Shown one piece after another: positions 53,845-64,000 of a stretch of DNA of 64,000 nt (its first letter is position 1; every line of letters begins with the position of its first letter). The stretch covers positions 5,330,882 through 5,394,881 of the forward strand of contig CM020618.1 in the NCBI GenBank assembly GCA_009829735.1, read 5' to 3'. A program made the position numbers and the translations under genes. Source of the DNA: Pyropia yezoensis. Lineage: Eukaryota; Rhodophyta; Bangiophyceae; Bangiales; Bangiaceae. Below the pieces are notes generated by a model. That model worked only from the letters and a program-made list of their open reading frames with translations. It was not told the origin of the DNA and ran no database searches.

Positions 53845-56800
53845 TGCCACCGCCGCGGGCGGCCGCCCGCGCTGCGGCGGTGGTGGAACGGAGGAGCCCC
53901 CGCCACAGGCGCGGGCCCCCCGCGGCGGCCAGCGCCGCCCCCGCCAACGCCGCGTCGGCGGGCGGGGTGCCCGGCGCCCCTCCGCCGCCCAGGCCTGCCG
54001 CCCAGGCGGCCCACGCAGCGTTGGTCTCCCCCCCGCCCCCCCCCCCGTCCGCCACAGTCCCCGCGGAAGGGGGTGGCGGCGCCGGCGGCGGCAGCCGCAC
54101 GGCCGCCGCTCCGCCCCCTCCCCCCCCCGACGACAGCGCGCGGCGGAGGAGGACCTGCAGGGCGGCAACGGGGCGAGAGCCCGCGACGGCGGCCCGGCGG
54201 GGCAGCCGCGTCGCGACCGCCACCGCCACGGCGGCGGCGAGGGCGGGTGACACGGCCAGCCGTGTGGCGGCAGGGGCCGCCGCGGCCGCACCCCCGCCGT
54301 CGCCGGGAAGGGGGGGCGTAAAGCCGAGCATCAGCGACGGCGGGCGCTGCGGGGGAACCCCGCCGCCGCCGCGCCCACCCCCGCCGCCGTCGCGGGGCGG
54401 CCCGCCGCCCGAAACGGCCGACGTGAGTGACAGGGCGGCCAGCGACGCGGAGAGCGAGGGCGTCGTCGCGGCCGCCGTCGGGGACGGGGCCGCGGCAGAC
54501 GTGCCCCCGGCGCCCCCCCCGGCGCTCCCACCTCCACTCCCCCCTCCTGCGACCCCGCCCCCCAGCCCAGCGGGCGTCGCAGCCGCCCACGCCATTGGCG
54601 ACGTCCCCGGGTCGGTCGACGCCCACACCAGCGGCGACGCAGCGGCGCCCCCCCGCGGCACGCCGCCCGCGGCCGACGGGGGACTGGCAGCGGCGGGCGC
54701 CCACCCCCCCGCGGCGGCGCCGCGCTGTGGCAGCGGCGCCGTCGCGAGGGCCTCGAGGAGGGGCGTCATGGCAGGGAGCTCCGCGGCGGCGAGCGCGCCC
54801 AGCGCGTCAGCGGCGCGGCGGAGGGAGGGCGCCGCTGGCAGCGGCGCGTCGACGAGGCCGCGGGTGGTAAACGCGGCGGCCAGGCCGCCGCCGCCGCCGC
54901 CGCCGCCGCCCCCGTCAGCGGCCCACCATCCTTGGGTGGTCCTGTCGGTGGCGGGCCGACCACCCCAGTCGCCGCCGTCGGTGTCGAGCCGCGCCTGCGC
55001 GTCGGCCGCCACAGACAGCGCAATGAGGCGGCACAGGCCCGCGGCAGCACCCGGCGAGGCGCCCGCGGCGAGCGCGTCGAGAAGGCCCGCCGTCACCGCC
55101 GCGTCGGCGGCCGCCACGTCGGCGGCGGCGGCGGGCGAAAACGGGGGCGGGTGGCCGCCCGCGGGGCCGCCCAAAGCCCTGCCGCCGCCGCCCCTCCCGC
55201 CGCCGCCCCCACTGCCCCCACTGCCGGCGCTGCCGCCGCTACTACCGCCGCCGCCCCCCCCTCCATCCCCGCCGCCCGGCGATGGGCGGCGTGACGAAGC
55301 GGGCACGCCGCCCGGCGCGACGCCGTCCGTCATGGCGGCGAGCGCCGCGGCCGACCCCGACATGGGCACCCCCGCCGCCGCGGTCGCGCCGCCGCCCCCA
55401 TCCCCCCGCGCCGATGCCAAGTGCGGCATGGACGCGACGCGCGTCGCCGCGGGGGGGGCGGGGGTCCACGACCCCGACGTCGACGACGACGAGGAGGGAG
55501 GCGGCGCGGAGGGCGCTCCCCACCCGCCCCCCCGGCCGGCGCCGGCCCCACCGCCCCCCGCCGCTCCGCCCCCCCCCCCCGCGGGGGGGAGCAGCCCCAG
55601 CCGCGCCGCGATGCGGCAGGCGGCGCCGCCCAGGAGCGCCGGCGCCACCGCCGGTAGGCCTGGCAGTGACTGCGCACGCAGGGCAGCGACGGTGGCGGCG
55701 AGCGCCGCCGCGCGGGCGGCCGCGGCGGCTGCCGCGGCGGGGGTGGCGGGCGGTGGTTCCCCGAGGGGGGGCAAGCTGCCCCCGCCGCCGCCGGCTGTGC
55801 CGGCCACGCCCCCAGGCAGCGGTACCCCTGGCGGCGGAGCTGCCCATGGCGGGGAGGCGGGCGGCGACGGTACGTCGGCGGCGGCGGTGGCGCCCGCAGG
55901 CCCGCCTGGGAGGGCCACCAGCTCCCGCTGCAACGCCCGGACGAGGATGGCCGCCACGCCCGGCGGGAGGGCCACGCCCGCGTCGGTGGCGGCGGCAACG
56001 AGCCCCCAGCCTGCCCGCCGGCGGTCGGCCTCGGCCGCCGCCGACGGAGGCGACCGCCCGTCGGCGGCAGGGTGGGGCGCCAGCAGCGCCACCGCCGCCG
56101 CGACAGCCGCGGCGGCGGTCGCGGCGGGGAGGGCCACCCGCCGTGCGGGGCGGCCACCGGTGAGGAGCGACGGCGAAACAGGCGCGCCGCCGCCCACCGC
56201 GGGGGGGGCCGCCGCCACGCGCAAAAGGGCCGCGACGGCGGCGGCGGCGCCGGTCAGCGCCGCCAGGTGCGGCCGCTCTGCTGGCGACGGCGGCTCGCCC
56301 GACGCGGGCGCCCCCGCGGCGGCGGCACCCCCCGACGGCGCGGCTCCTTCCGCGGGGGATTCCCCGCCGGGTGGTGGCGGCGAAGGCGCTCTTGCGGCGG
56401 GGCGGCCCGCCACCGATGCCAGGCCAAGGTCTGCCATTCGCAGCGCATCGAGGGCGGCTGCGACCGACGCGGCCGCCCCAGAGGGGGCCGCCCACGCTGT
56501 GGCGACGAGTAGGTGCACCGCCCCGCCGCGGACAGCGTCGTCGGGGGAGGCCAGGCACTCGAGCGCAACCTCCCGGGCCGCGTCCACGCCGAGGCCCCGG
56601 TCGGCTGCCGCCGTCACCGCCTCCGCCGCCGCCCCACCTCCGCCACCATTGGCGGGCGTGGACGCCATCCCGTCGGCCGCCAGCGCCTCTCCGCCGTCGT
56701 CCACCTCTGCAATGGTGGCCAGCGGACTCACCCCCCCCCCACCCCCCAGCGCGTCCACCCCCCGCAGGTCAAGCGCATCGGCCACCAGGTGTAACAAGAG

Positions 56801-58543
56801 TGCCTGGCCCCACATGCCCCACGCCCCGCTCTTCTCCCCAAGCGCCTGGCCGTCGACCGCCAGCCGCAGCACCCCCCCGGCTGACGCGGCCTCCTCCCCC
56901 CACAGCACCTCCGCCACGGCCGCCCGCACCGCCGCCACCCCCCCCGCCGACGCGACCAACGGCGCCCACGCGGCGGCGGCCGCGGCGGGGAGGGAGCCGC
57001 CGCCGCCTGCACCCTCCACGCCCCCCCTCCCCCCTGCAGCGGGGTCGGCCGCCCAGATGCGCAGCGCCGCGGGCAGCGCCTCGGCGGCCGCCGCGCCCGG
57101 CCCGTCGGCGGCAGCCACGCCCGTCACCCGCGCGGCGGTGGCGGCGGCGGCGGCGTACACCGCGTCGGCGCGGCGGCGGTGGACGCACGCAGAGGCGAGC
57201 CCGTCGGCACCACTCCCAATATCTCTTGACGATGGCGGCGGCGGCGGCGACGACAGCCCGTGGAGGAGGCCGAGGACCGCCGCGGCGTTGCCTCCCGCGG
57301 CGGCCACCACCGCCGCCCGAGCGACGGCAACACCCCAGCCCGCGCCGCCTGCGGCGGAGGAGGCGACAAATGCGTCGACGAGGCGGAGGGGGCGGCCCGC
57401 CAGGCGGGGCGCCAGCTCTGCCGCCAGCCACCCGCCACCGCCGCCCGCGGCCGCCGCCGCGGCCGTCACCGCCGCGCGCGACGGCGGCCCGCCACCACCG
57501 CCACCGCCCCCCCCGTCGAGGCCGGCGCCAAATAGAAAGGCCACCGCCGCGTCGACGGTGCGGTCCTCGACGCGGCACCGCGCGGCGGCGAGGCTGGTGA
57601 GCAGCGCCGCCGCCGCGGCAGCGGCATCCCCCCGGGGGAGACGCAACGGGGGCGCGGGGGGGGGCGCCCCCCCACCCCCCACCCCCACCCCCGGGTGGGG
57701 GGTGCCCGGCGCCGCCGCGCCGCGGCCGCCGCCGGTGGCCGGCCACGCGGCAGTCACCCCCGCGGGGGTGGCAACGAGGTACGCCAAAGCCTCGACGGCG
57801 ACGGCCCGCCCGCGCAGCGGCGCGGCAGACGCCTCGGCCAGCAGCGCCGCGGCGGCGGCGGCCAGGCCCGACGGCGTCACGGCCAAGGACGCGGGCGTAT
57901 AGGGGGGTGGCGGGGGCGGCGGGGGCGGTGGTGGGGGGGGCGGCGGCGTCTTGCCGCCCGCGTGCGGCAGCGGGCTGTGGACGCCCGGCGCGGCGGGGCC
58001 ACCCCCCCCCCAGGCGGGCGTCGCCGCCGGCGGCGCGGCGCCCCCCCCCGTGCCGACCACCACGGGTGCGCGCACCTGCGCGGCCGCCTCGGCGGCGAGC
58101 GCCCCGCACACCCCCCCCGGCGCGGGGAGCACCGCGACGGCGGCGCGGAAAAGCGCCACCGCCCGCCGCCGCACTGCGCCGGCCGTGCCGCCGGCACGGA
58201 GGGCGAGGCGGAACGCCGCCATCGCCACCGCCGCGCCCCCCTCCTCGTCCCGGGGCAGCAGCGTGGACGGCGCGCCGCCGCCAGGCGAGGACGACGACGG
58301 CGCGGCGGCGGTGGCGCCGGCGCCAGCGGTGACCGCACCATAGGCCGCAGCCGCAGACGGGGGGGCGGTGCGGCGGGTGCCGGTCGCGACGGCGGCGGCG
58401 ACGGCGAGCGCGTCGTCGGCCTGGCGGAGGAGCCGGAGGAGGACGACGGGGGAGGGGGCAGACGTGTCGACCGCACGGGAGAGGGCAGCAGCGGCGGCAC
58501 CGAGGGGGGTTGTTGCCCGGGGGGGGCGCCCGCTACGCGCCAT
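48984..58543 (-). CDS. Giant Ala/Gly-rich HEAT/ARM-like protein, function unknown
   Basis: The gene starts at MARSGRP (58543); an upstream in-frame Met (58690) would add a Pro/Phe-rich tail and is less likely. About 2,760 residues are open to the 20-nt homopolymer at 50235-50254. From there the matching Ala/Leu-rich composition continues in another frame to a stop at 48984, giving about 3,190 residues. Most of the protein is Ala-rich amphipathic helix (e.g. GGAVHLLVATAWAAPSG, HLVADALDLRG), which suggests a HEAT/armadillo solenoid, with Gly, Pro and Ser runs between helices. No catalytic motif, signal peptide or membrane segment is recognised. Large solenoid families such as focadhesin/RST1 or THADA are candidates by size only. 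It converges on the PGRL1-like gene. Confidence 0.6.
50235..50254. repeat. G20 homopolymer where the giant gene changes frame
   Basis: Twenty G on the plus strand read as poly-Pro on the coding strand. Composition to the right fits one minus frame and to the left another, so either the run length is miscounted, there is a real frameshift, or a small intron lies here. Confidence 0.75.
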
Positions 58544-60347
58544 GATGAATGGAAAAGAAGGGCGGGGGGGAGTGGGGTGAGCTGGGGGGGGGAAGGGGAA
58601 GAGGGGGCGGGGGGGGGGGAAGGGGAAGAGGGGGCGGAGGGGGGGGGTCGAGGCGCAGCGGCTGGTCAGGTTGGCGACAGCCTTGCCCACGCCCAGGAGT
58701 GAGACACAGGCGATGCCGAAATGCGTCAGCGGCGGTCGTCGCCTTTGTCAAAGATGTCTAGGAAACAGAGGCAGGCGTATCGGGAGGGGAGGGTGAAGGG
58801 GGGAGGAAGACGGGGGAAGGGCTGCAGCGCGGCAGCGCCGAGGAAGCGCCAGTGCCCAGACTGCCAGCCGGGGAGACGCTGCCACCGGAGCGAAAAAGCT
58901 CGCGGGCGTGTGGGGGTCGGTTTGCCAATGGGGCCACGGGGAGCGCCTCGTGGGAGCGGTAGCCGTGGCGGGCGCACCGCTCAAGTCCTACGCCACGATG
59001 GACTTGAGCAACCCACACGGTCAGCAGACCAGCAGGCACCCGAGTGCACGGGGGAGCCACTTCGATTCTTGTTGTGCACCAAGATCGCTGCGCGATCACG
59101 CGGTCGGCTGTGACACGCTGGCCGGCGTTCAAACGATGAAGGTTGGACCGCAGAAGGGTTTCGAAATTTGAAGCGTGTTCATATGTAGCCGCGCGCTCGC
59201 GGCCACGGAAGCGCCGGCCCGCGCGCAGGGCGGTGCAGTTGGCGAGGGGCACCTCCCGCCCTCTCGTCGGCCGTGTTGGAACCCATCGCCCGTGCGCGTC
59301 GTCACGGTGGCGCCGCAGCCGTCCACCAGGCGCGGCCGCGGCCGGCGGGGCGCTTCGCGGTAGCGACCGAGGCGACCGCCTAGCAGTGAAGCGGCAGCCT
59401 GCGGCTGCAACCGCGCCACCCCGTCGCACCCCCCCCCCCCCCTCACGGTTTCTCCTGTGCCGTGGCCCGACGGGCACCGCCGTGGGGGTAGAGCAGCGCC
59501 CCCCCGCGACACCCTGACGGTGGTGCCGTCGAGAGGTGTCCGTCGATGCGGGGGACTGGCTCGTGCACGAGCGGCCGTTTCGACAGTTTTCTATTGTGCA
59601 CCGTGCGTGCCGGCCGCCTGCCGACTCGTCCTCCCCCTCCTTGTCCTGCCCCGCTCTCCCGCGGCTCTTCTTTCTCTTGATGCGTTTTTCCTTTCTCGTG
59701 GTTTTTTTTTGGCGCGAGGCGGCAGCCGAGGGTTGGCTGGGGAGAGCAATGGACGCGGAGCGAATGGGAGGGTGGAGGGGGGGGTGCGGCAGTCTCACGC
59801 TGATGTAGCGGTTGACGGGGGCACCCGCTCGAACTACGTCCACTCGGTGAGGCGATGGCAAGGCCACGGGGCGGGGGGGGGGGGCAGCGGCGGCCGTGGT
59901 GTCGACGGTTGCGACGGCGGTACCATTGACGACGACGTCGACGGCGACGACGGCGACGACGACGACGGCGGCAGCGGCGGCAGGCGGGGAGCAAGTGAGG
60001 GTGCCACCAACGAGCGTTCACGTTGGGCATCAGCTGGTGGCCGGCGCGGCCGTCGAGCTTGCCGTGCCTCCCCCCACGTGCGAGCAAACTGCGTGTCGTG
60101 AAGCTAGCTGCATTGGTTGGATCCCCGGTCGTCCCTGCAAGCAGCGGGGCCCCCACTGCGAGGTGTGGCAGTGGGCGGCCGGGTCGACAACCGGCTGCCC
60201 GGGCGTGCACGACCGCGCGTCGTTCAACAGCGGGTCGACGGCGGTTGACGGTGGGCTGAGAGCCCCCGCTGCCGTGCGCCTTGGCCGCTACGCCGCTCCC
60301 AACGGGATAGGAGAAGGGGGGGTATTGGCCCGCCTGGCGTGCCGCCG
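58544..60347. other. Host spacer between divergent genes
   Basis: The region is GC-rich overall with an AT-richer island at about 59,580-59,720 (pyrimidine-rich, including TTTTTTTTT). A minus frame of 369 codons (59867-58758) and several plus frames are open, but none shows a domain. It probably holds the promoters and 5' untranslated regions of the two flanking genes. No tRNA is seen. Confidence 0.45.
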
Positions 60348-63300
60348 ATGGACCGGTCGGGCAGCCGCGACAGCTTGCGGCTGCGCGGCCCTGCCGGGCG
60401 GGTCATCGCCCGCCGCGGCTCTGCAGGCGACCGTGGCAGGCCGGGCGACCGTCCTGACGGCGGCCCGCCGGTTGGGGCGGGCACCGCGGGGCGCGGCGTC
60501 GACCTCATCCTGGCCGCTGCCGCCGCCGAGGCAACGGCCTCTGCCGCCGAGGCAACGTCCGCTGCCGCCGAGGCGACGGCGTCCAACGAGGCAACGGCCG
60601 CTGCCGCCGAGGCGACGGCGGCTGACGAGGTGGCGGCGACGGCGACGCGCACGGGCGGCCACTCGGGTGCGACCGAGCCGCTGCTGCACGTCTGGCACAC
60701 CGGAGATCTCATCGTAGTTGGGTCAGCCGATGTGGGCGGAGTCGTGGCCGGGCTTGACGGCGGGCTTCTCGACGACCTGCGAGGCGACGATGGGGTTGGG
60801 CAGGGTCTCGGCGGTGGTCCCGGGGGCGACCACACCCGCAACATCCTGGGTCACGAAAGCGACGACGGGGACGACTGGGCTGGACATGGGGTGTGGGATG
60901 GTGGCGGGGATACACTCGGCCCCGTTGGCGGACGCGAGGTTGACGACGACGAGTGGCTGGCGGGCCTTGTTTCCGCAGAAGGCAGTGGCACGCCCGGCGC
61001 TGGTGGTCCCCCGGGTGGAGACGGTGCCGGCGGCGGTGCCGGCGGCGGATGGAGCTGCGGCAGCGTCGAGCCGGGGACCGGCGGCGGCGGTGAGCCTCTG
61101 GTGCGCACGTCGCTGCCGAGCGGTGGCCACGATCGTGGTGGCGACCGCGATGGTGCTCGAGGCACCCCCGACGTGCGGCCGGCGGCCGCGGCCGATGCGA
61201 TGGTGGGTACTTGGGACGCGGCCCCGGCGGCCCCCCCCCGTTTAGCAATGGACCTCCCACAGGGGGTCACGCCTGTGCAGGGCACCGCCGATGGCGGCCG
61301 TGATGGTGGCGGTGCGGACGACGCAGCGGCTGGCGTGCCGCCGACCTACCCCCAGCACCTGACTCGTGCACAGCGCGGCCACGTGCCGCTTCCCGCCCCA
61401 CCATCCGACGCCTGGCTGAACACTTCAAGCAGACCCGAGGCGCCCCAGCCCACCCCATCGACCGTGGGCGGCAGCGCCCCTCTGCCCGCCCCTCCGTCCA
61501 ACTCTGAGGCTCGGCAGCGACGCGCACCAGTGTCGGAGGAGGCTTGGGCGAGTCTCGCTCACACACCTGCTCGCGGTCGGCCACGCGGCGATGCCAACGC
61601 CCGTCTTCCCGCCGTGGGGCTGCGGCTCCCCGCGGCCGCGCGCGGTTTTGAAGACCGGATGTTATTTCATACAGTGGAGTTGGAAGCGGTATTGCAGTCG
61701 GCAGAGGAGGGGGGACCTGGCGTTCCCGACCAGCTGCTCACCCCACTGCCCGTCGAGCAGCCGCAACCAACCATTGAGGCCGCGCCAGGCATTCCTGACG
61801 AGCTCACCACCCCACCGCTCGTCGTTGAGCCGCTGCAGATGACCGCACCGCGGGCGGCAGAGCCGGGAACGCCCCCCATCATCCCTGCGCATCTTCCTCT
61901 ACACGGTAATACGAGTGACGTGCTGGCCACCCCACTGCCCGCCGTAGAGCGTCCGCGGCAGACCGCATCTTGGGCACAGATGCAGGAGCCGGCGGCGGTC
62001 TTCGGTGGCATGAATGTCAACCTGCCCACCCCGTCACTGGCTGATGAGCAGCCGCAGCCGACCGCCCCTCGGGTGGAGGAGCCAGCGGTGGCCTTTGCTG
62101 CCCGGCCTGCGCAACATCCGCCACGCGGCGATGCCATCGACGACGCTTGGCGACTGCGGCACCCTGAGGAAGTGCACCGCTTGGTCGACCGGGCAGCGTC
62201 GCACGCGGTGGAACTGGAAGCGCTGCGGGGGTCGGCCGACGCGGAACCGGGCGGCCTCGACCGGCCCCCAACACCGCAACGGGAGCTGGCGGCGGTTGTG
62301 GGCGACGCTACCCTGGGCACCACGAGTCAGGGCGGTACAATTGCAAGAGCCCGTTGGCCCACGGGACGAGGGACGGCGGACGGGTCGCGGCCGCCCCCTG
62401 CACACCCTCTCTTAAGGATAGCTGCGGCGGGGGGCGGCGTCGCGACGCGGGTGCCCAGCGTCGAAGATGCGTACCTCTACCCCGTGCCGCTGCCAGTGCC
62501 GGTGGTTGCCACGGACGCCACCCCCCCCGTCTGGCGGCCTGGCGTTCCAGAGGGGAGCTTCCTCTCGCGCGGTGCTACCGGCACGGGTGCCCCCGGCGGC
62601 GGCAGCAGCCGCGGCGGCGCCACCCTGGACGACACCGTCGCGCCCTCGACGCTGTGGACGGACGCGGAGGTTTTGGCGCTATGGAAAGGCATTGCTGGGT
62701 ACGGGCTGGGCACCTTTGTGGCCATCCGCGCCGTTTTTGGCCTCTCCCACCGCACCCCTCATGAAATACACGTTAGGGTAACCCAGGACACCCAGCGATG
62801 GGGCGTGTGGGACGGCACCGCTGCCAACCGCCGCACGTCGCGGCGAGGGCGACCGCCGGGCCCCTGGCGGAGGACGGGTTTCCCGCCCACCTTGCCCCGC
62901 CGGTGGGGGGGTGGGGACGGCGGCTGGGGGGGGGGGGGAGGGCCGGCCATTGACCTGGGGGGGCCCGCCCTCACCGCCGCCGCGGACGCTGCCATCGCGG
63001 CCGTGGCGGCGGCGAAAGCCGCGGCTGGGGCCAGCGGCAACTTTGGTGGCGGCAGCGCCGGCGGCAGCGCCGGCGGCGTCGCCCGCCGCCTCGACATGAG
63101 CACCGGCGGCGCGGGGAGTGGCGGGTATGGACTGGCGGCGCTGCCGCGGCCCGTGGCAGCCCCGGGCGCTACGCCCGTGCGCCCGGGTGGCCCGGCTACT
63201 CCGACCCGCTGGCGTATGGGCCGAGCGGTGGGAGCCGAGCTGCGGCCGCCCCCCCTGCTGCCCACCCCCCCGGGGGGTGTTGGGGCGACCGCCGGCGCTG

Positions 63301-64000
63301 CGTCGCGGCTCCCGACCGGCGACGACGCGCGCCTATCCCCCTCGACCCCGCCGCCGCAGCCGCCGCCATTGCCGCCGCTGCCGCCAACGCCGCCGCCTTC
63401 GGGTGTGCCGTTTGCCCGTCTGGCGGCGTCCGCGTCGGACGCGACGGGGTGGGCGGCCTCGCAGACGCGGCACCCGCCGTGGCCGCGGCCGGTCACCGGC
63501 GTCGCCGCGCCGGCCGGCTCGCGCGAGGCCGGCGGTGGCGGCGGCGGCGGCGGCGGCGACGGCGGCGGCGGTGCGGGTGACGGCGGCAACGGCGACAGTG
63601 GCGGCGGCGGCGGGGGCGGCGGCGGCGGCAGCGGCGGCGTGGGCGACGGCGGCAACAGTGACAGTGCCGGCGATGGCGGCGGCGGCGGCGGCCACGCGGT
63701 CGTGGGGGACGGCGCGTGGGACAACACCCCGCTGGGCGCGTCGCCGAAGCCGCCACGGCGGCGTCGGCGGCCGGCCACCGCGTCGCGCCGCGTGGCGGGC
63801 CCTGCACCGCTCGGGGCGGCGCCGCGGGCGGCGCCGCTCGCCCAAGAGGACGTCTCGTTAGCGGCTGGGGCGGCGCCACCGCCGCCGCCGCCGCCCCCGC
63901 CGGCCCCACCGCGACTTCCGCCCCGGCGGCGACGGTGGCCGCTGCCCCAACCGCTGCCGGCGCTGCCGCCCCCACCGCCGCCGCCGCTGCCGCCCCCACC
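60348..64000 (+). CDS. Low-complexity protein with one Myb/SANT-like domain, runs off the window
   Basis: One frame is open from the stop at 60246 to the window end; the first Met is at 60348, giving at least 1,217 residues. A Myb/SANT-like segment lies at about residues 768-818: a Trp, then E-x2-AL, then YGLGTFVAI and RTPHEI, the spacing of DNA- or histone-binding SANT/telobox-type domains. The N-terminal region is Gly/Asp/Ala-rich. Two related blocks (about 412-460 and 592-637, each with PRGDA and HxVELEA) flank four degenerate repeats with TPLP/TPPL and QPQPT-like segments (about 461-590). After the SANT segment come Ala/Gly tracts, basic PPRRRRRP and poly-Pro. A chromatin or transcription role is inferred from the single domain. 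The start is uncertain and a 5' exon is possible; the C-terminus is outside the window. Confidence 0.6.
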   Translation, partial: MDRSGSRDSLRLRGPAGRVIARRGSAGDRGRPGDRPDGGPPVGAGTAGRGVDLILAAAAAEATASAAEATSAAAEATASNEATAAAAEATAADEVAATATRTGGHSGATEPLLHVWHTGDLIVVGSADVGGVVAGLDGGLLDDLRGDDGVGQGLGGGPGGDHTRNILGHESDDGDDWAGHGVWDGGGDTLGPVGGREVDDDEWLAGLVSAEGSGTPGAGGPPGGDGAGGGAGGGWSCGSVEPGTGGGGEPLVRTSLPSGGHDRGGDRDGARGTPDVRPAAAADAMVGTWDAAPAAPPRLAMDLPQGVTPVQGTADGGRDGGGADDAAAGVPPTYPQHLTRAQRGHVPLPAPPSDAWLNTSSRPEAPQPTPSTVGGSAPLPAPPSNSEARQRRAPVSEEAWASLAHTPARGRPRGDANARLPAVGLRLPAAARGFEDRMLFHTVELEAVLQSAEEGGPGVPDQLLTPLPVEQPQPTIEAAPGIPDELTTPPLVVEPLQMTAPRAAEPGTPPIIPAHLPLHGNTSDVLATPLPAVERPRQTASWAQMQEPAAVFGGMNVNLPTPSLADEQPQPTAPRVEEPAVAFAARPAQHPPRGDAIDDAWRLRHPEEVHRLVDRAASHAVELEALRGSADAEPGGLDRPPTPQRELAAVVGDATLGTTSQGGTIARARWPTGRGTADGSRPPPAHPLLRIAAAGGGVATRVPSVEDAYLYPVPLPVPVVATDATPPVWRPGVPEGSFLSRGATGTGAPGGGSSRGGATLDDTVAPSTLWTDAEVLALWKGIAGYGLGTFVAIRAVFGLSHRTPHEIHVRVTQDTQRWGVWDGTAANRRTSRRGRPPGPWRRTGFPPTLPRRWGGGDGGWGGGGGPAIDLGGPALTAAADAAIAAVAAAKAAAGASGNFGGGSAGGSAGGVARRLDMSTGGAGSGGYGLAALPRPVAAPGATPVRPGGPATPTRWRMGRAVGAELRPPPLLPTPPGGVGATAGAASRLPTGDDARLSPSTPPPQPPPLPPLPPTPPPSGVPFARLAASASDATGWAASQTRHPPWPRPVTGVAAPAGSREAGGGGGGGGGDGGGGAGDGGNGDSGGGGGGGGGGSGGVGDGGNSDSAGDGGGGGGHAVVGDGAWDNTPLGASPKPPRRRRRPATASRRVAGPAPLGAAPRAAPLAQEDVSLAAGAAPPPPPPPPPAPPRLPPRRRRWPLPQPLPALPPPPPPPLPPP

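Noticed and set aside
53337-57902. Plus-strand open frame of 1,521 codons opposite the giant gene
   Set aside because: Its product is Pro/Ala/Arg-rich low complexity, as expected from the reverse complement of GC-rich Ala/Gly codons. The minus frame is longer and has helical composition.
59030-59170. Possible tRNA-like segment in the spacer
   Set aside because: A short GTTCAAA-like box is present, but no cloverleaf with an acceptor stem could be formed by eye.
58758-59867. Minus-strand frame of 369 codons in the divergent spacer
   Set aside because: It has no recognisable domain, composition changes along its length, and it covers the likely 5' regions of both flanking genes.

Overview
The window is nuclear DNA from a GC-rich, intron-poor photosynthetic eukaryote. 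A PGRL1-type thylakoid protein gene, very GC-rich uninterrupted host reading frames, and Ty3/gypsy chromodomain retrotransposons together suggest a bangiophyte red alga (Porphyra/Pyropia-like). That placement is inference. The long intron-free frames argue against the intron-dense green algae, and nothing looks bacterial.

Positions 1-45274 are a pile of nested LTR-retrotransposon fossils. Reading the left nest on the plus strand: a Ty3/gypsy pol fragment A (1-3050) is entered by element B (about 3051-10337), which is entered by element E (about 10338-17450), whose pol holds a 469-bp solo LTR (16451-16919). Reading the right nest on the minus strand from the right: element F (39026-45274) is entered by G (37294-39025), G by C (18036-37293), and the gag of C by plus-strand element D (24264-34938). 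D has two 363-bp LTRs and a CCATG target-site duplication. B, C and D are one family; E and F are a second; G and the solo LTR are a third. The two nests meet at about 17.45-18.04 kb, where the distal parts of E, F, G and C are missing. The B/C/D family carries a long antisense reading frame between pol and the 3' LTR, convergent with pol, with four 24-bp quasi-palindromic repeats in between in B and D.

Positions 45275-64000 are host DNA with three gene candidates. A PGRL1-like gene (46511-48055, plus) should act in cyclic electron flow around photosystem I. A giant Ala-rich, HEAT/ARM-like gene of unknown function (58543 down to 48984, minus) converges on it and changes frame at a 20-nt homopolymer. 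A third plus-strand gene (60348 to beyond the window end) encodes a low-complexity protein with one Myb/SANT-like domain and internal repeats; it is divergent from the giant gene. Low-complexity GC-rich spacers separate the three. No rRNA, tRNA or CRISPR array was found.
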